Positions 1 through 6,408 of a stretch of DNA of 10,370 nucleotides are shown here, piece after piece. The DNA comes from Candidatus Bathyarchaeota archaeon CG07_land_8_20_14_0_80_47_9 (GTDB lineage Archaea; Thermoproteota; Bathyarchaeia; Bathyarchaeales; Bathycorpusculaceae), in contig PEWI01000190.1 in assembly GCA_002779555.1 (NCBI GenBank), positions 1 to 10,370 on the forward strand, given 5' to 3'. The translations under genes were made by a program, and so were the position numbers. Every line of letters begins with the position of its first letter. Positions within the stretch are counted from its first letter, which is position 1. Under the pieces are notes generated by a model. The model saw only the letters and a program-made list of their open reading frames with translations. It was not told the DNA's origin and searched no databases.

Positions 1-114
1 GCAAAACCCGCATTCCATCTCCTGGGTGAACATGACTATTCTTACAGGGTTGACGAGGCTTTCGGCAAGCTGATTCTTTATGTGTTCCCTATGCTCATCA
101 GGTATCAAACTCAT
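1..114 (-). CDS. Protein disulfide oxidoreductase, glutaredoxin/thioredoxin-like (N-terminal part)
   Basis: Only the first 38 codons lie in the window; the rest is beyond base 1. The N-terminus reads MSLIPDEHREHIKNQL, followed by an NPVRIVMF strand and a CGFC motif at residues 35-38, the very end of the visible sequence. This matches the start of the archaeal two-domain PDO family (for example the Pyrococcus protein, which has a short helix, a MVNPVKLIVF-like strand and then CxxC). Such proteins catalyse dithiol/disulfide exchange in the cytoplasm. I chose the ATG at 114 because GGTGAT lies 7 nt upstream; an in-frame ATG at 129 would add five residues (MVIEK). It is divergent from the OsmC-like gene. 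The second thioredoxin domain and its CxxC cannot be seen. Confidence 0.8.
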   Translation of the reverse strand, partial: MSLIPDEHREHIKNQLAESLVNPVRIVMFTQEMECGFC

Positions 115-381
115 TTTTTCAATCACCATCCAATTCGATCGACTCTTTTGTTCCAGTCAAGAGTGAGGAGGAGACGTTCCTTATTTCTTATGTGGGTATA
201 ATGAAATATTAGCTTTGTCAGCCGTTAGCCGACCCACTTCTGGGCTTCGATTATTTATCTTGGGCGACGCAGGCAGATGCTGAAAAGCACGCGCAGAAGG
301 TTGCCGACGGACAGACTGGCTCTTACGCGAAAAAAAACTCTAATAGCATCCCTTTCTTTGTTTTGATTAGAGGCGAGAAGA
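115..381. other. Spacer between PDO and OsmC genes, with a possible relic reading frame
   Basis: This 267-base gap separates two divergent genes. It contains an AT-rich TATA-like stretch around 196-210 (GTATAATGAAATATT). On the + strand the frame from 213 to about 416 stays open and reads like protein, including WATQADAEKHAQKV and NSIPFFVLIRGEKIGEA. The second piece resembles the cis-proline strand and following hairpin of thioredoxin-fold proteins. The frame has no ATG or GTG start, and its only TTG (358-360) lies deep inside it. It begins right after a stop at 210-212 and overlaps the OsmC start. It may be a decayed gene or chance; no database comparison was possible. Confidence 0.3.
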
Positions 382-798
382 TTGGCGAAGCTTCACGGAA
401 ATGCAAAACTGGTTAAGGATTTTAGGATAGACGTTGACGACGGTCGAACTCACGCTGTATGCCTAGACCTTGAGCCTCCAGACGGAACTGACAGGGGACC
501 GTCAGCCCTTGAACTTGCGCTGATGAGCTATGCAGGCTGCTATGCCAGTATTTTCGTTCTTACAGCGAAGAAGATGAGGGTTTCACTCAAGGACTTGGAG
601 GTCAAATCTGAGGCAGTCAAGTCTCAGGAAGCAGGGACTATAACGGAGGTCAGCTTTGACGTCTCGGTAAAGGCAGACGTGTCAGAGGACCGCATCCAGA
701 GAATCCATGAATTGACCTTGAAAACGTGTCCTGTGGGAAAGATCTTCGACAAAGCCGGCGTCAAGTCAAGTTACAGGGTGAATACTGCGAAAGAATAA
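382..798 (+). CDS. OsmC/Ohr-family protein
   Basis: A 138-residue protein of the OsmC family, cytoplasmic thiol peroxidases that reduce organic hydroperoxides with two conserved cysteines. The family pattern is clear: PSALELALMSYAGCYAS places the first cysteine at residue 53 on the central helix, and TLKTCPVGK places the second at residue 116. The region between is the usual beta-rich part (for example TITEVSFDVSVKAD). Length is normal for the family. The start is a TTG at 382; the frame closes at the TGA at 364-366 and no ATG or GTG is available, with a GAGGCGAG purine stretch at 370-377 as a plausible ribosome site. It stands alone, with its end facing the ribonucleotide reductase gene. Its natural substrate in archaea is not established, so a sulfur-carrier or other thiol role is possible. 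Confidence 0.85.
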   Translation: MAKLHGNAKLVKDFRIDVDDGRTHAVCLDLEPPDGTDRGPSALELALMSYAGCYASIFVLTAKKMRVSLKDLEVKSEAVKSQEAGTITEVSFDVSVKADVSEDRIQRIHELTLKTCPVGKIFDKAGVKSSYRVNTAKE

Positions 799-1041
799 TG
801 CCAAGTCCCCCTTGTCTTGTTCAATCCCTCTCTGAAGCGTCCGTTTCTATTCTTTAGCGCAAAAAGAGAAGCAAACAAGTAGCTTACCCATAATGTTTTC
901 ATGATTTAGTGGTGGACGCATCTTCGCGCAACTATCGTCCCGTGATTCTGTTTTTTCCTGGCTTCTCTACTCATAAATCCCCTTCAATATTCGCAGAGCC
1001 AGCAGAGTGATCCACCTTGAAGCGCGCGCGGTTGATTTTTC
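799..1041. other. Convergent spacer without a supported gene
   Basis: These 243 bases lie between the converging ends of the OsmC-like gene and the ribonucleotide reductase gene. I see no family-like reading frame on either strand. A T6 run at 951-956 could serve as an archaeal oligo-T terminator for the + strand gene. An alternating GCGCGCGCG stretch lies at about 1022-1030, just beyond the reductase stop. Confidence 0.5.
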
Positions 1042-4000
1042 TCAACCTGGGAACGGGCAGGTCTGAGTTGGGCACCCGCCTGCGTATTCAGATTCTGCTG
1101 ACACGAGTTTTCCTTCTTTGGCTTTTATTTCTCCAATGTAGAGAACCTGCTTGGGCTTGCTTCCGTACCTGAACACGGTAACCCCCTTGCACTTCAGTTT
1201 CCAAGCAAGTCCGTACACGTTTCTAACATCGTCAACAGTCGCCTCAGTCGGCAGATTAACCGTCTTAGAAACAGCATTGTCTGTATACTTCTGGAATGCG
1301 GCTTGCATTCTGACGTGCCATTCTGGCTTGATGTCCAGCGCTGTGACGAAGAGCCTCTTAACATCATCTGGAACTCCGTCGATTTTCTGAACTGAGCCCG
1401 TTCTGGCTATCTCTTCAAGCAGTCGGGCGCTGTAGAACCCTCCTTCTTTCGCCATTGCTTCAAACAACGGGTTGGTTTCAAACAGTCTGGTTCCGCCTAG
1501 AACGTTTCTTATGAATGAAATAGCAAAGATGGGCTCAATGCCTGAAGAGCAGCCGGCTATTATGCTTATGCTTCCCGTCGGCGCTATCGTGGTGACTGTG
1601 GCGTTCCTGAAAGCGCTGTATTTGTCTTTCCAGACGCTCTTGCCAAAGTTGGGGAAAGAGCCCCGCTCTTCTGCGATCTCCACCGATTTCTTGTGGGCTT
1701 CCGTCTCGACAAACTTCATTGTCTCTTCAGCCAAGTTCAAGGACTGTTCAGAGTCATACGGTATGCCGAGCTTTATCAGCATGTCTGCCATACCCATGAC
1801 GCCCAAGCCGATTTTCCTGTTGGCCCTCGTTATCTTCTCTGTCTCTTTCAATGGATACCTGTTTGCGTCGACAACATTGTCGAGAAAGTGAACCGCATTC
1901 CTCACTGTCACTCTCAGCTTTTCCCAGTCCACTTTTCCGTCCTCAACCATTTGGGACAAGTTGATGGAACCCAAGTTGCAGGACTCGTAAGGAAGCAACG
2001 GCTGCTCGCCGCAATTGTGAACGCAGAAACCATTAGCATCAAACATATGCACACTAGGCACTGTAGCATCGTAAACCTCTTCAACATCAATCGGAGTCAT
2101 TTCCGTCACGGTTGCCACAAACCGTTCTCTGTTCATGCTCCTCCTGTAAGACCTTATGGCTTTGTCAAGTTCTGTTTTCTTGTCGGAATCGCCGAATCCC
2201 ACTTTCTCATAGAACAGTCGCATGTCTACATTGGAGATTATCAGTTCATGCTGGGGCTTGTGAACATATTCTCTCGTTCCGCCCTTCCCATTCGGCATTT
2301 TCGCTAAGCCTCTACCCCTTCGGTTCACATAAATCTTCGAAAATATCCCGAACCTCAACAGAATGCGCTGCACAGCTTTCAGCGTTTCAAGGTTGCTTTG
2401 CGCTAGCCTTATTCTCACTCCTTTAGAGTGAGTTCCTTGAACTGAGCCATCCGCGTCAAACAGCCCCCTTAGCAAACCCAGACAGAATTCAGAAGAGGCT
2501 TTCTCCATACTCGCGGTAACCGCTTTCTTCTCGGGTTCCAGACCGAGTTCCCCTGCAATTCCTTTCAGATACCCCGTAGACATGCGGTATTCTTCTCTGC
2601 CCTTTACCCTTATCCACCCTCTGAAGTCCGACCTATGAGGAAGCTCTTCCGCGTAGCTGTAGGCTAACGATCTCATTGCTTTTGAGCCGTTTTCCTCGCC
2701 CCATGACGAGAGAACTGCCTTGTCCTGTTTGATTGTTCCGTCTCCCAGGAGCAAACCGACCAGATAGCCTTCTCCTTCGGTGTATTTCCCTTTCCAACAG
2801 TCAAGGTTTCTATGATCGTTTAGAACAATCTTGTCGCCTGCCTTTGCGTTCTCAGCCTTTGCCCACTCCGTCTCGTTCTTCCATCTCGTCAGCTTCTTGA
2901 CTCTCATTAGAGGATGATCTTTTGTGAGACGAAGTTCGAAACCCTCTTTAGTCTTCAGCTGGTAGACCGGCTTCACTCCCGTCGAGAAGAAGCCCTCCTT
3001 TGAGCTGTTCCATCTTTTGCCATGTACAATCGCAACGAATCCTTTGCCAATCAGGTCAACAACCTGTCTTGGGCCATCTTCCGTCATAACCCACGTATCC
3101 TCGGTGACACATGGATTCGTGGACTCTATTCTTCCAACTTGCGGAGTGGGATTGTGCCTGTTGATTTCGTCTATGAAGACGACTCCGGGGTCTCCGCTCA
3201 TCCACGCTGACTTTGCCATCAGATTCCAGACGTCCTTGGCTTTCAGCTTTCCAGTTTTCTCCTGATTTCTGGGATTAATGAGCCAGTATTCTTCGTCCTT
3301 CTCAAGGGCGTCCATGAATTCGTCAGTGACTGCGACGGAAATGTTGAAGTTCGAAAGGAACCCAGGCGTCTGCTTGGAAGTTATGAACTCGACAACATCT
3401 GGGTGGTCAACTCTCAGAATCGCCATCATGGCGCCTCTTCTCTTGCCTCCGGCCTTGATGACCTCGGTGCCCGTATCAAAAACTCGCATGAAACTCACTG
3501 GGCCTGATGCGACGCCCTTGGTTGACATTACGATGTCACCTTTGGGTCTCAATCTGGAGAAGTCAAAGCCTACTCCTCCGCCGCTTTTCTCGATCAAGGC
3601 CATATCCTTGACAGCGGCGAAAATGCTTTCCAGCGCATCGCCGACTGGCAACACGAAACATGCTGAGAGTTGGCCAAGCTTGGTTCCCGCGTTGAAAAGC
3701 GTTGGCGAGTTAGGCACGAATTCAAGCCGCGCCATCATATCGTAAAAGATGCTCCCGCTTTCTTTCGGGTTTCCACGGTATTCTCTGTCAACTTTGGCTA
3801 TGGCGCCTGCAATTCTCGTGAACATTTGGTTTGGTGTTTCCATGATTTTCTCGTTCACGTCCTTCAGGAGGTATCTTCTGCGTAGGACTTCGAGGGCGTT
3901 GACTGTCAGTTTCGGCTCTTCTATCCCAAGCGTTCCTCTTAACTGTCTTATCTCGTCCTTTTTCTTTCTGTAAGTTTGATATTCATCCGCGACTTTTCCG

Positions 4001-4233
4001 TAGCCGCTTTCTCGCAAGACTTCAATAACGAAGTCCTGTGCATCTTCAACCGAAGGCGTCGTTTCCTTGAACCTTTCCTCCAAAAGCCTGACTACTTCAC
4101 ATGTCACCGTTTCAGCTTTTTCCCCGTCTCCCAACTCAACGGCAATGAACGCCTTGTGCACCGCATCCTTGATTCTGCTAGGGTCGAAATCGACGATTCT
4201 CCCGTCTCTTTTTCCTATCTTCGTGATTGACAT
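1042..4233 (-). CDS. nrdJ: Adenosylcobalamin-dependent (class II) ribonucleoside-diphosphate reductase with intein
   Basis: The 1063-residue precursor becomes a 697-residue reductase once its 366-residue intein (residues 375-740) is removed. It makes deoxyribonucleotides. Residues about 3-92 form an ATP-cone, the allosteric ATP/dATP domain. The barrel shows SACFVLPVG (Cys192), the KSGGGVGFDFS and GGKRRGAMMAILRVDHPD signatures of NrdJ, the split motif N373-P374 / C741-G742-E743, ESCNLGSINL (Cys752) and PTGSIS (886-891). By family analogy Cys192 and Cys752 are the redox pair, Cys741 the thiyl-radical residue and Asn373/Glu743 its partners. The tail ends in CPTQTC (Cys1054, Cys1059), probably the shuttle dithiol that re-reduces the active site. 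No small radical subunit is nearby, in line with class II. The gene lies 70 nt downstream of rubredoxin on the same strand, but has its own TATA-like box at 4265-4272 and no clear ribosome site, suggesting a short leader of about 10 nt. Confidence 0.95.
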   Translation of the reverse strand: MSITKIGKRDGRIVDFDPSRIKDAVHKAFIAVELGDGEKAETVTCEVVRLLEERFKETTPSVEDAQDFVIEVLRESGYGKVADEYQTYRKKKDEIRQLRGTLGIEEPKLTVNALEVLRRRYLLKDVNEKIMETPNQMFTRIAGAIAKVDREYRGNPKESGSIFYDMMARLEFVPNSPTLFNAGTKLGQLSACFVLPVGDALESIFAAVKDMALIEKSGGGVGFDFSRLRPKGDIVMSTKGVASGPVSFMRVFDTGTEVIKAGGKRRGAMMAILRVDHPDVVEFITSKQTPGFLSNFNISVAVTDEFMDALEKDEEYWLINPRNQEKTGKLKAKDVWNLMAKSAWMSGDPGVVFIDEINRHNPTPQVGRIESTNPCVTEDTWVMTEDGPRQVVDLIGKGFVAIVHGKRWNSSKEGFFSTGVKPVYQLKTKEGFELRLTKDHPLMRVKKLTRWKNETEWAKAENAKAGDKIVLNDHRNLDCWKGKYTEGEGYLVGLLLGDGTIKQDKAVLSSWGEENGSKAMRSLAYSYAEELPHRSDFRGWIRVKGREEYRMSTGYLKGIAGELGLEPEKKAVTASMEKASSEFCLGLLRGLFDADGSVQGTHSKGVRIRLAQSNLETLKAVQRILLRFGIFSKIYVNRRGRGLAKMPNGKGGTREYVHKPQHELIISNVDMRLFYEKVGFGDSDKKTELDKAIRSYRRSMNRERFVATVTEMTPIDVEEVYDATVPSVHMFDANGFCVHNCGEQPLLPYESCNLGSINLSQMVEDGKVDWEKLRVTVRNAVHFLDNVVDANRYPLKETEKITRANRKIGLGVMGMADMLIKLGIPYDSEQSLNLAEETMKFVETEAHKKSVEIAEERGSFPNFGKSVWKDKYSAFRNATVTTIAPTGSISIIAGCSSGIEPIFAISFIRNVLGGTRLFETNPLFEAMAKEGGFYSARLLEEIARTGSVQKIDGVPDDVKRLFVTALDIKPEWHVRMQAAFQKYTDNAVSKTVNLPTEATVDDVRNVYGLAWKLKCKGVTVFRYGSKPKQVLYIGEIKAKEGKLVSAESEYAGGCPTQTCPFPG
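2014..3111 (-). mobile_element. LAGLIDADG-containing intein within ribonucleotide reductase
   Basis: The intein spans residues 375-740 of the precursor, in frame. It begins with Cys375 (CVTEDTWVMTEDGPRQV, block A), carries the block B TxxH as T437-K-D-H440, the F block as VYDATVPSVHMFDANGF (720-736) and ends in VHN (His739-Asn740), followed by Cys741 of the host. Two LAGLIDADG helices are visible, YLVGLLLGDGT (490-500) and CLGLLRGLFDADGSV (584-598), with the acidic residues Asp498 and Asp595 kept, so the homing endonuclease looks intact. The residue before the intein is Pro374. The site and the splicing blocks resemble the mini-intein in the Methanothermobacter RIR1 protein as I recall it, but that one lacks an endonuclease. 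All splicing residues are present, so splicing is expected. Confidence 0.95.
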
Positions 4234-4264
4234 GACTAATCAATATGAAGTTGCTCTTATCACG

Positions 4265-4272
4265 ATATTAAA
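4265..4272 (-). promoter_or_regulatory. TATA box candidate for nrdJ
   Basis: On the minus strand the sequence reads TTTAATAT, centred about 35 nt before the nrdJ ATG at 4233. An archaeal start site 25-27 nt downstream would give a leader near 10 nt, which fits the missing Shine-Dalgarno sequence. It lies in the 70-nt gap after rubredoxin. Confidence 0.5.
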
Positions 4273-4303
4273 TTTTTGAAAAACCGCCCACACCGGTGCT
4301 TTC

Positions 4304-4465
4304 CTACTGTTTTTTGAAGAATTGATCTTTAGGTGCACCGCAAACTGGACAAACCCAATCCTCAGGCAACGCTTCGAAGGGTGTTCCAGGTTTTACTCCG
4401 TGTTCCGGATCTCCTACTTCGGGATCGTAAATGTAACCGCAAACTGCGCATTCCCACTTTTCCAT
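4304..4465 (-). CDS. Rubredoxin
   Basis: A 53-residue rubredoxin, a cytoplasmic one-electron carrier with a single iron bound by four cysteines. The start MEKWECAVCGYIYDPEVGD gives C6-x2-C9, and WVCPVCGAPKDQF gives C39-x2-C42; spacing, the aromatic residues (Trp4, Tyr11, Trp37) and length are all those of canonical rubredoxins. The start ATG at 4465 has a weak GGCGAG purine stretch 5 nt upstream. It is divergent from the ferritin-like gene with 92 nt between starts and upstream of nrdJ on the same strand. In anaerobes rubredoxin typically supplies electrons to superoxide reductase, rubrerythrin or flavodiiron proteins; the ferritin-like neighbour suggests an oxygen- or iron-response role here (inference). 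Confidence 0.95.
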   Translation of the reverse strand: MEKWECAVCGYIYDPEVGDPEHGVKPGTPFEALPEDWVCPVCGAPKDQFFKKQ

Positions 4466-4506
4466 AGTGCTCGCCACGCTTTGATGGCAAAGTCTTATGA
4501 GTACAT

Positions 4507-4516
4507 CTTATTTAAG
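4507..4516. promoter_or_regulatory. Shared bidirectional TATA element of rubredoxin and ferritin-like genes
   Basis: The + strand reads CTTATTTAAG and the minus strand CTTAAATAAG, so an almost palindromic TATA box serves either direction. Its centre (4511.5) lies 46.5 nt from the ferritin ATG (4558) and 46.5 nt from the rubredoxin ATG (4465). With start sites about 26 nt away, both leaders would be about 20 nt. No other TATA-like element at a suitable distance was seen for either gene. Confidence 0.55.
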
Positions 4517-4557
4517 CACTACCGTGAACATGAAAAATAATAGATGGTGGTGGGATA

Positions 4558-4842
4558 ATGTTGTCGCAAATACCTGTAAACCTAGCGAAGATTGGCAAGA
4601 AATGGACGGATATGGAGATTTTGCGGGTAGGGATAATTGCCGAACTGGACGCTGTGAACCTTTACGAGCAGCTTGCAGCAGCAACTGAAAATGAAGACCT
4701 GAAGAAAGTCCTGCTGGAGATAGCTAAAGAAGAAAAGACGCATGTGGGAGAATTTCAAGCCTTGCTTCTGAAAATGGACAAGCAGCAGCTCGAAGAGCTG
4801 AAGAACGGTGCAAAAGAAGTCGAAGAGTTAACAGGTAAATGA
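4558..4842 (+). CDS. Ferritin-like protein of the encapsulin-associated type
   Basis: A 94-residue helical protein. Residues 21-41 (ILRVGIIAELDAVNLYEQLA) and 58-71 (EEKTHVGEFQALLL) carry the ferritin-like iron ligands: Glu29, Tyr36, Glu59, His62, Glu65. As I recall it, the P. furiosus encapsulin begins with a ferritin-like domain that contains nearly the same stretches (IIAELDAINLYEQ, AREEKAHVGEFMALLL, then KELTG); this protein starts MLS and ends EELTGK at the matching point, so it corresponds to that domain alone. Family members oxidise ferrous iron and pass it into the encapsulin shell. No shell gene follows; the next gene is a DNA glycosylase 102 nt downstream. The ATG at 4558 is preceded by GGTGGTGGG. 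Likely co-regulated with rubredoxin. No C-terminal encapsulin targeting peptide is evident. Confidence 0.85.
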   Translation: MLSQIPVNLAKIGKKWTDMEILRVGIIAELDAVNLYEQLAAATENEDLKKVLLEIAKEEKTHVGEFQALLLKMDKQQLEELKNGAKEVEELTGK

Positions 4843-4944
4843 TTGATTTGAACGCGCAACTCCTTAACCTACAGGATCTGGTACTTTCTCCGGTCTTTAT
4901 GAGCAAGTCGTACATTCTTCTTCGACCATTGGACTGGTGAAGAC

Positions 4945-5766
4945 TTGCCTGAGCTGCCTGAAATAACAGTAATTGCCAAGCAGATGGATAAAGAGGTAAG
5001 AGGAAAACGCATCGCAGACATCGAAGCTAAGCAGCCGAAGAACCTGAATATGCCCGTCGCGCAATTCGTGAAAGCTGCCAAGGGAAAGACTATTAAAAGC
5101 GTCTCAAGTCATGGAAAATGGCTTTTCGTGAAACTCGACCCTCGATATCTTCTGTTCATAAATCTTGGAATGGGCGCAGAACTCCTCTCCTTCACTCAGA
5201 AACAGAAGCTTCCTGAAAAATACCATTTCAAGCTTACTTTCACCGATAAAACTGGTTTCACGGCGCATTTCTGGTGGTTCGGCTACATTCACCTTATTCC
5301 TGAGAAGGAATTGGCCAAACACAAGATGGCCTCACAGCTAGGAATCTCGCCGATGCAGGAGGAATTCACGTTGGAACGCTTCAAGAGAACGCTGCTGGGC
5401 AAGAAAACAGGCATCAAGAGCTTCCTGCTAGACCAGAAAAACGTGGCAGGTATAGGGAACGTCTACATACAAGACATTCTGTTCAAGGCAAGACTGCACC
5501 CCAACCGAAAAATCCCATCATTGTCTGAAGAGGAGATAAACGCTTTGTACGAGGCAATCCGAGACGTGTTAGGCAGAAGCATCAAAGCGGGCGGCGCAGC
5601 CTTCGAAGTGGACTTCTATGGGCACAAGGGCAAGTTCACTGCGACCGATTTTCTCGTAGGATACAAGGCTGGGAAGCCATGCCCAGAATGTAATACGCCT
5701 ATCGAGAAAATCAGAACGGGAACCACTGCGTCTTACATCTGTCCAAAATGCCAAAAGCTGGAATGA
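4945..5766 (+). CDS. Formamidopyrimidine-DNA glycosylase / Nei family (Fpg-like)
   Basis: A 273-residue bifunctional DNA glycosylase/AP lyase for oxidised bases. MPELPE sets the N-terminal proline nucleophile (Pro2) and Glu3, which fixes the start at the TTG at 4945; GGTGAAG lies just upstream. Lys58 in SHGKWLFVKL corresponds to the conserved beta-hairpin lysine. NVAGIGNVYIQDILFKARLHP is the helix-two-turn-helix, and the C-terminal zinc finger has C246-x2-C249 and C266-x2-C269. The finger residue five before Cys266, an arginine in E. coli Fpg, is Thr261 here, with an Arg at 257. Fpg/Nei enzymes are mainly bacterial and eukaryotic and patchy in archaea, so transfer is possible; base composition is not visibly different from the neighbours. 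It follows the ferritin-like gene on the same strand and converges with the Fe-S operon. Whether it prefers 8-oxoG or pyrimidine lesions cannot be told. Confidence 0.92.
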   Translation: MPELPEITVIAKQMDKEVRGKRIADIEAKQPKNLNMPVAQFVKAAKGKTIKSVSSHGKWLFVKLDPRYLLFINLGMGAELLSFTQKQKLPEKYHFKLTFTDKTGFTAHFWWFGYIHLIPEKELAKHKMASQLGISPMQEEFTLERFKRTLLGKKTGIKSFLLDQKNVAGIGNVYIQDILFKARLHPNRKIPSLSEEEINALYEAIRDVLGRSIKAGGAAFEVDFYGHKGKFTATDFLVGYKAGKPCPECNTPIEKIRTGTTASYICPKCQKLE

Positions 5767-5860
5767 ATGGGAAAAATTGAAAGGTATTAGTAGCCGCTTT
5801 AGTGAAAGATCCTATACTAGTGCTCGCAGTTTTCCAATGGGTTCCTTTTTCATCTCTACA
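5767..5860. other. Convergent spacer between Fpg and Fe-S operon ends
   Basis: Both flanking genes end here. The + strand has a T-rich stretch near 5842-5850 (GGTTCCTTTTT) and the minus strand has a T5 run opposite AAAAA at 5772-5776, either of which could act as an oligo-T terminator. No hairpin or gene was seen. Confidence 0.35.
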
Positions 5861-6022
5861 TTATCTTGTTTTCTCTTTCTTCTTTTTGTACCTTTGAGCA
5901 CATTTTACGCAGCAGAAGACGTATTCTTTGCCGTCAATGACCGTGGCGTACGCTGCAAGCTTGCATGCTTCAGAAGGGATTTCCGCTTTGCAATACTCAC
6001 ACCTAACAAATTCTGGCTTCAT
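5861..6022 (-). CDS. Small cysteine-rich metal-binding protein coupled to IscU (TRASH/treble-clef-like)
   Basis: A 53-residue protein, too short for most gene finders. It has six cysteines: C8-x2-C11 near the N-terminus, C20, and C37, C38, C41 in EYVFCCVKCAQRY. The pattern CxxC ... dG.eYvFCxxxC with a basic KKKKEKTR tail resembles TRASH/YHS-type treble-clef metal-binding domains, so it probably binds zinc, iron or copper through C8, C11, C37 or C38, and C41. Its ATG overlaps the IscU stop by four bases (ATGA, 6019-6022), and a strong GAGGTGA site (6027-6033) lies inside the IscU end, so it is very likely translated together with IscU as the last gene of the Fe-S operon. Function unknown; a metallochaperone, scaffold partner or iron sensor would fit. 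I do not know a named family for it. Confidence 0.8.
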   Translation of the reverse strand: MKPEFVRCEYCKAEIPSEACKLAAYATVIDGKEYVFCCVKCAQRYKKKKEKTR

Positions 6023-6408
6023 TTTTTCACCTCGTCAGCGGCTTTCCTCTTCTTGTTGTAATATTCTATCGCTGCGTGCAACGCGTCGGCGGCAAGGTTT
6101 GAGCAGTGCATCTTGACTGGCGGTAACCCGCCTAGCTCGTCTGCCACGTTTGCACGTGTGATTTTCATGGCTTCTTCCAGCGTCTTGCCCTTGGCTAGCT
6201 CGGTTATCATGCTGCTCGTCGCGATTGCTGAGCCGCAGCCGAAAGTTTTGAATTTTATGTCCTCAAGTCGGTTGTCTTTGACTTTAATGTAGATTGTCAT
6301 TAGGTCTCCGCAGACTGGGTTTCCAACTGTGCCCACGCCGTCAGCGTCTGGGATTTCTCCCATGTTGCGCGGGTTCTTGAAGTGTTCCATAACCTTTTCC
6401 GTGTACAT
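6019..6408 (-). CDS. iscU: Fe-S cluster assembly scaffold IscU
   Basis: A 129-residue IscU/NifU-N scaffold on which [2Fe-2S] clusters are built and passed on. It begins MYTEKVMEHFKNPRNMG, the usual family start, and has the three cluster cysteines: Cys33 in NPVCGD, Cys58 in FGCGSA and Cys102 in KMHCSN, with Asp35 also kept. The LPPVK motif (95-99), which in bacteria is the HscA chaperone binding site, is present although no chaperone is in view. The ATG at 6408 shares one base with the stop of the IscS-like gene; a GTG one codon earlier (6411) is a possible start, being 8 nt from a GGAG at about 6421-6424. The gene is followed by a four-base overlap with the small Cys-rich protein. In this operon it would be the partner of the unusual IscS homologue. 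Confidence 0.95.
   Translation of the reverse strand: MYTEKVMEHFKNPRNMGEIPDADGVGTVGNPVCGDLMTIYIKVKDNRLEDIKFKTFGCGSAIATSSMITELAKGKTLEEAMKITRANVADELGGLPPVKMHCSNLAADALHAAIEYYNKKRKAADEVKK

Noticed and set aside
800..920. Small minus-strand frames of about 22 and 41 codons in the spacer, one with a hydrophobic MKTLWVSYLFASLFAL start
   Set aside because: No family likeness; the longer one has no good ribosome site and overlaps the OsmC end in antisense; likely chance.
1030..1047. Hairpin GGTTGA-TTTTTC-TCAACC over the nrdJ stop codon
   Set aside because: Six base pairs only, overlapping the coding end, and no T-tract follows on the minus strand; too weak to call a terminator.
1693..2307. Long + strand open frame inside nrdJ
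   Set aside because: Antisense shadow of a coding region with strong family signatures on the other strand; no protein-like motif of its own.
4902..4943. 13-codon upstream frame (MSKSYILLRPLDW) ending just before the Fpg start
   Set aside because: Too short, no ribosome site recognised, and easily explained by chance; conservation could not be tested.
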